Shown here piece by piece: positions 1 to 8,645 of a stretch of DNA of 64,000 nt. How positions within the stretch are numbered: the stretch's first letter is position 1; each line of letters begins with the position of its first letter. The translations under genes and the position numbers were made by a program. The DNA comes from Echinimonas agarilytica (GTDB lineage: Bacteria; Pseudomonadota; Gammaproteobacteria; Enterobacterales; Neiellaceae): the NCBI RefSeq assembly GCF_023703465.1, contig NZ_JAMQGP010000004.1, positions 186,001 through 250,000 on the forward strand, in the 5' to 3' direction. The notes under the pieces were generated by a model that worked only from the letters and a program-made list of their open reading frames with translations, did no database searches and was not told where the DNA came from.

Positions 1-269
1 GTGTCTGTGACGCGAAAACCAATCTCATTTTGCTCTTCAATTCCAAGGGTGAGCGTTTTGCCCTGCCCAGGAATCGTAAAAGAATCATGGCTTTCAAGGC
101 TCACCGGACGAAACACCGGAAAAACCACGTAAAGTAAATAAAAGAAAATTAGCAGTAGTGCGACAAGAACCATAATTCCGCCAGCTGTAACGCTGTATCG
201 GGCTAGGTTATCTTTCATTAAACGCACGCGACTGCCCGCTAAAGACTGTGCAGCGGAGTCGGCCATCAT
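1..269 (-). CDS. pstC: PstC, phosphate ABC transporter permease, N-terminal part only
   Basis: This is the first 89 codons of a leftward gene that runs off the window edge. The product would be an inner-membrane permease subunit of the PstSCAB high-affinity phosphate importer. The readable part has a short cytoplasmic N-terminus, one strong membrane segment at about residues 29-52 rich in Leu, Phe and Tyr, and then the start of a periplasmic region. This matches the long-N-terminus PstC of marine gammaproteobacteria. Two consecutive ATG codons (269 and 266) could start it. A Pho-box promoter lies directly upstream, and pstS, phoB and phoR are nearby, which supports the assignment. Identity rests on a short stretch plus context, so it is good but not certain. 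pstA, pstB and phoU would be expected further left. Confidence 0.75.
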   Translation of the reverse strand, partial: MMADSAAQSLAGSRVRLMKDNLARYSVTAGGIMVLVALLLIFFYLLYVVFPVFRPVSLESHDSFTIPGQGKTLTLGIEEQNEIGFRVTD

Positions 270-297
270 GAACCTCAAGATTTATAAAGCTGGGGGG

Positions 298-331
298 ATT
301 ATATTTCTATTTGATGACAGTTTTGTTACAG
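298..331 (-). promoter_or_regulatory. Pho box and -10 of pstC
   Basis: On the minus strand the repeats CTGTAAC and CTGTCAT are separated by AAAA (331-314), giving the 11-bp period of a PhoB site. Ten bp after the box comes a perfect TATAAT (303-298). This is the architecture of PhoB-activated promoters, where the box replaces the -35 element. It predicts phosphate-starvation control of the pst operon. Confidence 0.88.
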
Positions 332-429
332 CCAATAAAACGGTCAAAAGCTAAGTAAATATTTCTATTTATTCAGTGATTTGCATTAAACTATATTTGC
401 GCCGCGCATTCTACACTCTGGAGATCATC

Positions 430-927
430 ATGAAAAGTATCGTTATCACCCTGATTGGAACAGACCGTTCAGGGATCGTAGACGAAGTGTCTCAGTGCTT
501 GATGGCACATCACGGCAATTGGCAAGCTTCAAGCATGAGCCTCATGGCCGGACAATTCGCAGGAATTGTAGAAGCTCGCATTCCTGAAGAGCAACTATCA
601 GCCGTTCGTCAATCGCTAGGCCAACTCGAAGGCCTCACAGTACAAGTGGTTGATGGACACGCGATTGAAGCGACAGAAGCACTGTCGATCGATTTTCAAG
701 TCACAGCCAACGATCGCCCCGGTATTATCCAACAAGTCTCGAGCTGTTTAGCCGCGAACAAGGTGAACGTGCTCGAACTCGACACTCGCTGTGAAAGCGC
801 AGCACACTTTGGCGGAGACTTGTTCATTGCAGAAGTGCATGCACAATTGCCAGCGGGACTCACAGAAGATGACTTAAAAACGGCACTGGAAGCACTGTCT
901 GACGATTTGATTATTGATACTGAGTAA
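430..927 (+). CDS. GcvR-like double ACT domain protein
   Basis: The 165-residue protein has two ACT domains, at about 3-75 and 85-160. The first opens with the typical 'TLIGTDRSGIVDEVS' strand-loop-helix and the second repeats it as 'VTANDRPGIIQQVS'. This is the layout of GcvR, the accessory repressor that binds GcvA and represses the glycine cleavage operon when glycine is low. GcvR of E. coli is slightly longer (190 residues). I chose the ATG at 430 because GGAG sits 6-7 bp before it; an in-frame upstream extension to 376 has no ribosome site and no family similarity. It stands alone between the pstC promoter and ppk. No glycine cleavage gene is in the window, so the target is unverified and gcvR is not asserted as symbol. 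Confidence 0.8.
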   Translation: MKSIVITLIGTDRSGIVDEVSQCLMAHHGNWQASSMSLMAGQFAGIVEARIPEEQLSAVRQSLGQLEGLTVQVVDGHAIEATEALSIDFQVTANDRPGIIQQVSSCLAANKVNVLELDTRCESAAHFGGDLFIAEVHAQLPAGLTEDDLKTALEALSDDLIIDTE

Positions 928-1002
928 ATCAGTCATTGTAAGCAAAGCGTAAGAATTTGTGCGTATGATGGTTCGCCTCTTGATCATAGGATGGAAGTAT
1001 TA

Positions 1003-3096
1003 ATGAAGTCTCAGCGGCCAAAGCTACATGTGGAAAAGGAATTAAGTTGGTTATCGTTTAACGAGCGAGTGTTACAAGAAGCCGCTGATAAATCAGTCCC
1101 GATTGTGGAACGCGTTCGCTTCTTGGGTATTTTTTCCAATAACCTCGATGAGTTTTTTCGAGTTCGGGTTGCTAACGTTAGACGTAGAATTCTGATTGAG
1201 AAAGAAAAGTCAAAACGAGAAAAGACCAAAGAATTACTTTCAGCGATTCAAAACAAAGTGTTGAAGCTGCAAAAAGATTTTGACGACATTTATATGGAAA
1301 TCATTATCGGCTTGGCCCGCCACAACATATTCCTGATTAATGACACTCAACTTTCAGAATCACATGGCCGCTGGTTACGCAAGTACTTTCGAGACAATAT
1401 CCTGCCGCATATTGCTCCAATTATTGTCACTAACAGCATCGATTTAGCCCAAGTCCTTAAAGACGATTTGACCTACCTCGTCATTGCGCTGAAATCTCAA
1501 GATAAGGTGGAATACGCACTCATCGAGGTGCCATCCGATCGCGTCTCTCGCTTTGTGAATTTGCCGCATGAAAAAGGCCGTAAGAAGAAAAGCATGATCT
1601 TGCTCGACAATATCATTCGATATTGTTTGGACGATATTTTCCAAGGCTTTTTCGAATATGATTCAGCGACTGCCTACTCAATGAAAATGACGCGAGATGC
1701 CGATTTTGATTTAAGCGAAGACGTTGATTTATCCATTCTTGAACAAATGTCTGACGGTCTAAAACAACGCCTTACCGGCAAGCCAGTAAGGTTCGTACAT
1801 GACCGAGAAATGCCAGATTCTATGATTGAGTTTATCAAGTATAAGCTTGGTATTGTGTCATACGACTCTGTGATCCCAGGTGGTCGCTACCATAACTTTA
1901 AAGATTTCATTGGTTTTCCAAACGTTGGGCGTGCTTACTTGGAAAACAAAAAACTTCGAGCGTTAGATTGCGCCGATTTTGATCGTCATACACACAGTTT
2001 TGAAGCCATTTCAGCCAAAGATATTTTACTCTATTACCCTTACCATAAATTCCGTTATTTCACCGACTTCCTACGCCAAGCCGCCTTCGATCCGGCCGTG
2101 AAGACTATCAAAATCAGTATTTATCGAGTGGCCACTAAAAGTCAGGTTATTAAATCACTGATCGATGCAGCAGAAAACGGTAAACAAGTCACCGTCATTG
2201 TTGAGCTACGAGCACGGTTTGACGAGGAAGCAAACATTGATTGGGCTCGAGAGCTGACGGAATCAGGAGTCAAAGTGGACTTTGGTGTTCCCAGCCTTAA
2301 ATGCCACACCAAATTGTGCCAGGTGGCGCGACTTGAAGGAAATGAACTGGCATATTACAGTCATGTTGGAACCGGTAATTTCCATGAAAAAACCGCTCGA
2401 ATTTATACCGACTTTTCGTTATTCACCAAAAACCCCGAAATCAACGAGGAAGTCATTAACGCCTTCGATTTCATTCAAAACGCTTACAAACGTTACCGTT
2501 TTAAGCATTTGATCATTAGCCCTAATGATACGCGCCGCCGTATTTACAAGCTCATCGATCAAGAAATCGAGTTTGCCAATCAGAACAAAAAATCAGAAAT
2601 ATTCATTAAAGTAAATAACTTAGTCGACACGGGGCTGGTGAACAAACTCTACGCTGCGAGCAATGCTGGAGTGAAGATCCGTATGATTATTCGCGGCATG
2701 TGTTCTTTGGTGCCGGGCGTGCCAGGGCATAGCCAAAATATTCAAGCCATCAGTATTGTCGACCGCTTTCTTGAACACCCGCGCGTATTTGCATTTCATG
2801 CCGGAGGGCGACGCGATGTGTTTATTTCGTCGGCAGATTGGATGACTCGAAACATCGATCACCGGGTCGAAGTCGGCTGCCCAATTTATGATGAAACCCA
2901 CAAAAAAACAATTCTGGGCATCATGGAATTACAATGGAGTGACCGCGCTAAGGCCAGAGTTATCGACAAAGAGCAAACAAATCCTTATAACCCTAGAGGG
3001 AATAGGAAAAAAATTCGCTCGCAAATCGTCATTCATGACTATTTGAAAAGTATTGAAGAGAAGTCTAAAAATCGTGGAAAACAATCCGACTCATGA
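1003..3096 (+). CDS. ppk: Polyphosphate kinase PPK1
   Basis: PPK1 reversibly polymerises the gamma phosphate of ATP into inorganic polyphosphate at the inner membrane. The 697-residue length is normal for the family. The N-terminal domain begins with the diagnostic 'ELSWLSFNERVLQEA' and 'FLGIFSNNLDEFFRVRV'. The C-terminal phospholipase-D-like half has 'LKCHTKL', the region of the autophosphorylated histidine, and 'HVGTGNFHEKTARIYTD'. The ATG at 1003 is preferred over 991 because GGAAG lies 6 bp upstream of it. The gene overlaps the start of ppx, as in many gammaproteobacteria, so the two are co-translated. Its position beside pst and pho genes suits a phosphate-storage role. I saw no convincing Pho box in the 75 bp before it. 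Confidence 0.97.
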   Translation: MKSQRPKLHVEKELSWLSFNERVLQEAADKSVPIVERVRFLGIFSNNLDEFFRVRVANVRRRILIEKEKSKREKTKELLSAIQNKVLKLQKDFDDIYMEIIIGLARHNIFLINDTQLSESHGRWLRKYFRDNILPHIAPIIVTNSIDLAQVLKDDLTYLVIALKSQDKVEYALIEVPSDRVSRFVNLPHEKGRKKKSMILLDNIIRYCLDDIFQGFFEYDSATAYSMKMTRDADFDLSEDVDLSILEQMSDGLKQRLTGKPVRFVHDREMPDSMIEFIKYKLGIVSYDSVIPGGRYHNFKDFIGFPNVGRAYLENKKLRALDCADFDRHTHSFEAISAKDILLYYPYHKFRYFTDFLRQAAFDPAVKTIKISIYRVATKSQVIKSLIDAAENGKQVTVIVELRARFDEEANIDWARELTESGVKVDFGVPSLKCHTKLCQVARLEGNELAYYSHVGTGNFHEKTARIYTDFSLFTKNPEINEEVINAFDFIQNAYKRYRFKHLIISPNDTRRRIYKLIDQEIEFANQNKKSEIFIKVNNLVDTGLVNKLYAASNAGVKIRMIIRGMCSLVPGVPGHSQNIQAISIVDRFLEHPRVFAFHAGGRRDVFISSADWMTRNIDHRVEVGCPIYDETHKKTILGIMELQWSDRAKARVIDKEQTNPYNPRGNRKKIRSQIVIHDYLKSIEEKSKNRGKQSDS

Positions 3097-4582
3097 GCAA
3101 TCTCCTCTCAAAGAGGAAGTGATTGCAGCGCTCGACTTAGGTTCCAATAGCTTTCACATGGTGATTGCTCGCATTGTTGAAGGCAACCTACAAATCCTGT
3201 CGCGCCACAAAGAAAAAGTCCGTTTAGCGGCGGGCTTAGAAGATGACCTCAGACTGAATCAAGAAGCCTTTGAACGCGGGCTCGCCTCACTTGCTCGGTT
3301 TAACGAGCGCTTACAACCTTTTGAGGGGACCAGCGTTCGCATTGTTGCCACCCATACTCTTCGGCGCGCAATCAATGCAAAAGATTTTCTAGAACAAGCC
3401 GAAAAAGTGCTATCACACTCAGTGGAAGTCATTTCGGGCTACGAAGAAGCTCGTCTCATATTTCAGGCAGTGGCACACAATGAGGTCACCAAACACAATA
3501 CGTTGGTGATTGATATTGGTGGCGGAAGCACCGAGCTTGCTATTGGCAGCCAGTTTGTTGAGCACGCTCTGGCAAGCCGTTCAATGGGGTGTGTGAGCTT
3601 CACCCAAAAATATTTTGCCAAAGGCATTACCAAACAAGCTTTCAAAAAAGCCGTGATTGCTGCGAAGCAAGAGTTAGAGCCCATCACCAAAGGCTTTAAA
3701 AAAGTAGGCTGGAAACAAGTTCGGGCTACATCCGGCACCGCTTCAGCACTCGCTGAATGCGCCAAAGAGTTTGGTTATGACGCTATCTCAAAAGGCAGCC
3801 TGCAAGACTTACAAAAACGTCTGATCGAGAATGATGGGCGGCTCGAGTTAGCCGGCATCTCGCCCGATCGAATGCAGGTCATTGCCGGCGGTCTTGCTGT
3901 GATGCTTGCCATCGTGAATACCTTTGAGATCGCCGCCATTGACTATTCCCCAGCCGCCCTGCGCGAAGGGGTTTTGTATGAAATGCATGGTGGGCTAGAG
4001 CACGACAATGTTCGTGTTCGTTCGCGCGATAGCCTTCAAAAACGCTATAACGTCGACTTACATCAAGCCAAATCTGTCAACGATGCGGCCAACTGGCTCT
4101 GGCACCAACTGGCTGATGATTGGCAATTATCAGCAGCTTCGCTCAAGCTTTTAGGTTTCGCTGCACAACTTCATGAAGTCGGGTTCGATATCAACTCGTC
4201 GGCAATTCAACGTCATTCTGCTTATATTATTGAACACACAAATATGGCCGGTTTTAACCGGGATGAGCAATTGGTACTGGCTAATTTGGTTCGCTTTCAT
4301 CGTAAACGATTACAACTGAACAACATTTTGCCCATTGAGAAGTTAATGAAAGACAAGACATTGATCCGTCTTATTCGAATTCTTAGGGTCGCTGTGTTGT
4401 TAAATATTGGTCGCCATGGTTATGAATTGCCCATAAGTGCAAAAGCGGAAGGCAAAGTTATGACACTCGTATTCGATGCCGACACCTTGGAACAACAACA
4501 GTTATTAGCCGCCGACCTGGAGCGCGAAAGTAGCTTGATTAGTGCAGCTGGTTTTGAGCTAAAAATTGTGGCCGAAACCTAA
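3074..4582 (+). CDS. ppx: Exopolyphosphatase (Ppx/GppA family)
   Basis: Ppx removes terminal phosphates from polyphosphate, the reverse branch of the PPK reaction, and can also hydrolyse pppGpp. The protein belongs to the ASKHA fold: the first phosphate loop is 'ALDLGSNSFHMVIAR' near residue 20, and the second is 'VIDIGGGSTELAI' near 145. The C-terminal third has the helical HD-like region of long Ppx proteins. With the GTG at 3074 the product is 502 residues, close to E. coli Ppx (513). A TTG at 3053 would add seven residues. Either start lies inside the end of ppk, so translation is coupled. Its stop is 9 bp from the convergent gene at 4592. Confidence 0.95.
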   Translation: MENNPTHEQSPLKEEVIAALDLGSNSFHMVIARIVEGNLQILSRHKEKVRLAAGLEDDLRLNQEAFERGLASLARFNERLQPFEGTSVRIVATHTLRRAINAKDFLEQAEKVLSHSVEVISGYEEARLIFQAVAHNEVTKHNTLVIDIGGGSTELAIGSQFVEHALASRSMGCVSFTQKYFAKGITKQAFKKAVIAAKQELEPITKGFKKVGWKQVRATSGTASALAECAKEFGYDAISKGSLQDLQKRLIENDGRLELAGISPDRMQVIAGGLAVMLAIVNTFEIAAIDYSPAALREGVLYEMHGGLEHDNVRVRSRDSLQKRYNVDLHQAKSVNDAANWLWHQLADDWQLSAASLKLLGFAAQLHEVGFDINSSAIQRHSAYIIEHTNMAGFNRDEQLVLANLVRFHRKRLQLNNILPIEKLMKDKTLIRLIRILRVAVLLNIGRHGYELPISAKAEGKVMTLVFDADTLEQQQLLAADLERESSLISAAGFELKIVAET

Positions 4583-4591
4583 TATGACGCG

Positions 4592-5047
4592 TTAATGGTG
4601 TCGTTGTGAGTAGGATTGCACAACGGCACTTAAGCCCCCTTCCCCCCACATCAATTCAAATGATGTATCGTGCATTAATGCACGAGATTCAGCGCATCCA
4701 AGCAGAGAAACCTCGTTCAAAAGTGGTTGCTGGCCTAAATTTGCTACGCAAATGACATAGCGCCCTGGATCTAAAGCGATGTCAAATACCCCCTGATTCA
4801 CAATGGCTATCCCTTGATATTTAGATTGCTCAGCACTGTCATTTAGATGAGCTTCAGCCATAAATACAACATAGCCAGTGTCATATGGAAGGTTTGGTAT
4901 TTGCGGTGTATCACTCAAGTAATGCACTGTTCCACTCGCACGAATACCGCCAAGGTGAGCATGATTGATGAGCGCGATACTTGCAAAAGTCATATTCATG
5001 CAAACCATGCAGCTTAGCCATATGGCAAACACCCCAGTCCGTTTCAT
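4592..5047 (-). CDS. Small secreted protein of unknown function
   Basis: The product has 151 residues with a clear Sec signal peptide (about 1-22, cleavage after 'MTFA'). The mature part looks like a single beta-rich domain: it contains 'GGIRASGTVHYLSD' and 'FDIALDPGRYVICVANLG', the latter resembling the strand pattern of prealbumin-like or carboxypeptidase-regulatory-like folds. Two cysteines in the mature part could form a disulphide. The start is supported by a purine-rich AGAGAGAG ribosome site. A terminator separates it from the dockerin gene upstream, so it has its own promoter although it points the same way. I do not recognise the family. It may belong to the surface cassette at 5.1-9.3 kb. 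Confidence 0.7.
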   Translation of the reverse strand: MKRTGVFAIWLSCMVCMNMTFASIALINHAHLGGIRASGTVHYLSDTPQIPNLPYDTGYVVFMAEAHLNDSAEQSKYQGIAIVNQGVFDIALDPGRYVICVANLGQQPLLNEVSLLGCAESRALMHDTSFELMWGEGGLSAVVQSYSQRHH

Positions 5048-5072
5048 GCTCTCTCTCTTTTGATATTGATAA

Positions 5073-5094
5073 CAAAAGGGGCCGATGGCCCCTT
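5073..5094 (-). terminator. Rho-independent terminator of the dockerin/metzincin gene
   Basis: On the minus strand, AAGGGGCC and GGCCCCTT form an 8-bp stem with a 3-base loop, followed by TTTTGTT. It lies 33 bp past the stop of the 996-residue protein gene. Confidence 0.85.
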
Positions 5095-5126
5095 ATTCAT
5101 TTCAGTCATTCAATCAAAGATTGAAC

Positions 5127-8117
5127 TTATTCAAGTGCGCAACCAGGGCGAGTACACTCCAATACAGCCAAGCGCATATCGATGATGTTGATGTTGCCAT
5201 CATCATTCATGTCACATTTGCTACCACATGCACTACCTGTTGTTGCCTTATTGCGATCCGAACTAATGAGAATCAAATCGTTGCGGTCAACATCACCATC
5301 GTTGTCGGCATCACCTTTGATTTGAGCTTGGACGAGACTCACGTCAATCATCACAGAGTCCGTCGTTTGGAGTCCACCTTGATCTGTACAAGTCATGGTA
5401 ATTGTATGCTGGCCTTCGCTTAAACGACGAATGCCCAGCTCGGTGCCAGTGCCCAACTCCGTCACTATGTTAGCGCCATTGCCGATATTACCGTTGATGC
5501 TGCTCGACCACTGAACCGTTGCAACTTCGCCGTCTTCTGCATCATAGGTATATGCGTCCAACAATATGGGTTGAACTCCTACAAAAGCAGCATTGTTCAT
5601 AGGCTGATTAATGGTACATTCCGGCGCACTGTTAGGCGTTACAAAGGGGCCGTCCGATTCATCGCTAGCAACATGGAACCCATCTGATGCTTGAACACGA
5701 ATAAGGCCTTGGTCAGTTTTGCCTAGGTCATTCAAATCAACGTCGAGCATGGTGTCTGTATAATCAGATACCAAGGTTTCCCAGGTAACGCCATTGTCAT
5801 CACTAAATTGAACTGTGTAGGACAATGAATCGCCGTCGAGATCCGATGCTGACCAAACTAAAGTCACCATTGGAGGATTCAAGATTTCACCACCATTTGG
5901 AAACACGACTTCGACATCAGGCTTGTTAGCCGAAGCTGGCAACATGCCGATCTCATTACCCGAAGCTTGATTAATGACCGAGTACTGGGCAGTGCGATCA
6001 TTGAACAATACCGGAATCATCATTAAGCCCTTCTCTTCACTGGGCCCATTTTGTGGTGATCCTGCAACCGCATCAGAGTGCATCATCGATGGCGAAAACG
6101 ATATACGTTCAAGCTCATTACCAAGGTCATCAGATGCAACCAGCCAATATTCATCGCCCGGCATGGTCGGGGGAATAACCGTGTCGTCTACGCTAAACGA
6201 AGCAGGCGCTTTGAACTCAATAGAGTCGCCACCCACATTGATAATACCGCGTAGCAAACGCCAATCCTTCAACAACGACAGATCAGCAGGCGGAACATAA
6301 GGTACAAAATTCAGTACATCAAATGTGCTGTTGATGTAATTGCTGATATTGCCGTAGTTAAACTTAGACGGCCAGCGATAGCCTGGGCAGTAGCTCATCA
6401 TTGCGAAGGTTTTGCTCGGGTCTACCACTAAGTTGCGTTGGCTATCCCAACCAAAAATTAGTTTGTCATCGCCTAAGTTCATCGGACCAATGGTGGAACG
6501 TTGCGTCCCTGAAACGGTATGAACATACGGAAAATCAGGTGCATGGCTGTCGCCAAATGATCCACAAGGACCTTTCTTATAACCCATTAGAGTCCCTACT
6601 TGAGAGGCACTCACTGCATGATGAATTCCCATCGTATGAGCAATCTCATGCCCATGACGATTTCTCCCGTAGCTATTGCCATCTACCATAACACCTGCAG
6701 AGACAGAGCCCGGAATCGCGTTTGCTTGACCACCGGTCGCGCCAGCTCCCGACAGCAAGGTGCCACCTTGATTCACTGCACCGTAATACAAGCGCTCACA
6801 ACCAATAGGAAACCCTTTCCAACAAAAATCGAGAAAACGCATAGACTCTAAACTGGCCAATACATCAGCCACTTGAGGCTTACCATTGCCCATGTCTAAT
6901 GTTGTGTGTGTACGGTCAATACTCGACACAGGGAAGGTTGCAAGTAGTCGTTGCTGTAATTCGTTCAAGTCGGAATTTGATGTTTCGACCGTGCTTCCAC
7001 CATCGGTATATTTGATTTTAACCAGCTTCACTTCTAGCTCAGATGCCGGTGAAAAATTGGCGATGGTGCTACAATCATTCGGCGCAGGTGCAGCAACATC
7101 CTCACAGGTTAATGTGCCGCCGACACCTTCGAGTTCTAGTTCAACATTGCCAGTTAACCAACTATCAGGCAGTTGGAAATTAAGGCTGTCACTCAATACG
7201 TCCCGGCGATCGAGCGCGTTAGGTTTAGCTGTAATCGCTCCTCCTGCGTTCACCGCAGTCAGCGGAGAGCCCGCCAATGGAATACCATTACGAGACCCCT
7301 TTAAGCGAGCCGTGGCTTTTACCGGATCGTTGCCGTCGGTTGGTTCGATATAGGTTCGAACCAGTGTTTTTTTACCTTCAATTAGTCCCACTGAGTTTTC
7401 TAAATCTTGGATCACCTGCGTCACTTCTAGCCCCACAATGGTTAGAGGTTCGCCCAAACACAATGAACCGACGAAACTAGCAAATTCAGTAAAATTTTGA
7501 ATGACAAATACACCGCCGCCGCCAAATACATGGGGACCGAAATCTGCCTGAGCATCTGCCGCATCAAAATATGGTAAATCCTCAATCGCGATAACGCTGA
7601 AGCGGTCTAGCTCAAATGGTGCAGATTTAGCAGCCGCTAAAGTGCTAGCCACAGTGGGTCCGGTGTTTCGGCTCCCATCCGTTGACAAGCAGTACGACTG
7701 AAAGTCATCTCTTATGGCTCCGCGAGTCAGTAAGTGTGCTGTACTTGTCTCAATTCCTCGACCAGGGCCGGTGCCAGAACGATACTGACGCATTGCATTT
7801 ACAGCGTTAATCGCAGTTTGCGCAGCTTGCTCCGAATCGATGGCTTGCAATGCAAATTCAACACGAGCCGAAACGGAAAACTGCACTACGGCAACTTTGA
7901 CGCTGCCATCGCGAGGAACAACCAGTGGATCTTGAAGTGCAGCTACAATGCCGCTGCGCTGTATATTCCAATCTGACGAACTAATACTGCCGGAGCCATC
8001 CACAACAAAGACTAAGTCTGTTGCGGCTTTGGCCGAAAAAGCCAATGAAACACTTAATACGATAAACGATGCCCATACTGTAATGAGCTTATGAATCACT
8101 TTGTTTGTCCATAACAT
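5127..8117 (-). CDS. Secreted VWA - metzincin protease - dockerin protein
   Basis: This 996-residue exported protein begins with a signal peptide (about 1-31). A von Willebrand A domain follows (about 33-215) with the metal-site motif DGSGS at residues 40-44. The centre holds 'HEIAHTMGIHH' (490-500), a full HEXXHXXGXXH zinc site of metzincin peptidases with ligands His490, His494 and His500 and catalytic Glu491; 'TLMGY' soon after could be the Met-turn. At about 740-925 come Ig/PKD-like beta domains. The last 63 residues are a type I dockerin: two calcium loops, Asp936-Asp947 and Asp969-Asp980, plus four cysteines and the ending 'CTRPGC'. A dockerin implies docking to a cohesin, and a cohesin-like protein is encoded 0.5 kb upstream. 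The start has AGGAG 9 bp before ATG. Substrate is unknown. Confidence 0.85.
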   Translation of the reverse strand: MLWTNKVIHKLITVWASFIVLSVSLAFSAKAATDLVFVVDGSGSISSSDWNIQRSGIVAALQDPLVVPRDGSVKVAVVQFSVSARVEFALQAIDSEQAAQTAINAVNAMRQYRSGTGPGRGIETSTAHLLTRGAIRDDFQSYCLSTDGSRNTGPTVASTLAAAKSAPFELDRFSVIAIEDLPYFDAADAQADFGPHVFGGGGVFVIQNFTEFASFVGSLCLGEPLTIVGLEVTQVIQDLENSVGLIEGKKTLVRTYIEPTDGNDPVKATARLKGSRNGIPLAGSPLTAVNAGGAITAKPNALDRRDVLSDSLNFQLPDSWLTGNVELELEGVGGTLTCEDVAAPAPNDCSTIANFSPASELEVKLVKIKYTDGGSTVETSNSDLNELQQRLLATFPVSSIDRTHTTLDMGNGKPQVADVLASLESMRFLDFCWKGFPIGCERLYYGAVNQGGTLLSGAGATGGQANAIPGSVSAGVMVDGNSYGRNRHGHEIAHTMGIHHAVSASQVGTLMGYKKGPCGSFGDSHAPDFPYVHTVSGTQRSTIGPMNLGDDKLIFGWDSQRNLVVDPSKTFAMMSYCPGYRWPSKFNYGNISNYINSTFDVLNFVPYVPPADLSLLKDWRLLRGIINVGGDSIEFKAPASFSVDDTVIPPTMPGDEYWLVASDDLGNELERISFSPSMMHSDAVAGSPQNGPSEEKGLMMIPVLFNDRTAQYSVINQASGNEIGMLPASANKPDVEVVFPNGGEILNPPMVTLVWSASDLDGDSLSYTVQFSDDNGVTWETLVSDYTDTMLDVDLNDLGKTDQGLIRVQASDGFHVASDESDGPFVTPNSAPECTINQPMNNAAFVGVQPILLDAYTYDAEDGEVATVQWSSSINGNIGNGANIVTELGTGTELGIRRLSEGQHTITMTCTDQGGLQTTDSVMIDVSLVQAQIKGDADNDGDVDRNDLILISSDRNKATTGSACGSKCDMNDDGNINIIDMRLAVLECTRPGCALE

Positions 8118-8229
8118 GAGTCAATTCTCCTGTGGAGTATTGTAAAATTGCCAAACGAACACGCTACCGCTGCACCTCCAATGGCGCGGCATGATCTAAG
8201 GCATGTGTGAATAAACTGCTGAGCGACGA

Positions 8230-8586
8230 CTAGTCCGTTCGTTCGCTCATGGCTGTGCCTGAATGATCGATATAGGAGGCTTGCCAAACAAGAACTGGCG
8301 GTTCTTGTCCTTCGGCCCATTGCACAGAGAAAGGTTGGGAGCCTGTTTGCCCGGGTGACAAATCACCAAAATACAGCTGGTCAAGCGGTTCATCAGTGGG
8401 GCTGAGCGTGACATCAGATATGGCTTGAGTACTGATGTTTTCAGCATGAAGAATAAAGCTCACTTCGCCTTCTCTTTTATCGGTCACTTCATAGGTAATA
8501 GAGACGGAGCTTGCAATACTGGAGGTTGATAAGACAGCACATCCTACCGCTGCCAATGCAGATAAAGTAGATTTAACAATATTCAT
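8230..8586 (-). CDS. Small secreted protein in the cohesin/dockerin cassette
   Basis: The product has 118 residues with a signal peptide (about 1-25, 'SSIASS'). The mature part resembles one immunoglobulin-like or DUF11-like beta sandwich: it reads 'YEVTDKREGEVSFILHAEN' and then 'LSPGQTGSQPFSVQWAEG', the alternating pattern of a stalk or adaptor domain. It lacks an anchor, a dockerin or catalytic residues. The ribosome site AAGGA is 9 bp from the ATG. It lies between the cohesin-like gene and the dockerin gene on the same strand (gaps 59 and 112 bp), which suggests one operon and a structural role in the same surface complex. I do not recognise a named family. Confidence 0.72.
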   Translation of the reverse strand: MNIVKSTLSALAAVGCAVLSTSSIASSVSITYEVTDKREGEVSFILHAENISTQAISDVTLSPTDEPLDQLYFGDLSPGQTGSQPFSVQWAEGQEPPVLVWQASYIDHSGTAMSERTD

Positions 8587-8645
8587 GAGAGCATTTCCTT
8601 GCGCGTATGAATTCTTAAAGAGTCGCTTTTGACTTCCTAAAGCGC

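Noticed and set aside
5085-8117. Several long plus-strand frames across the dockerin/metzincin gene
   Set aside because: They mirror a coding strand with clear domains and signal peptide; they have no ribosome sites and no recognisable protein.
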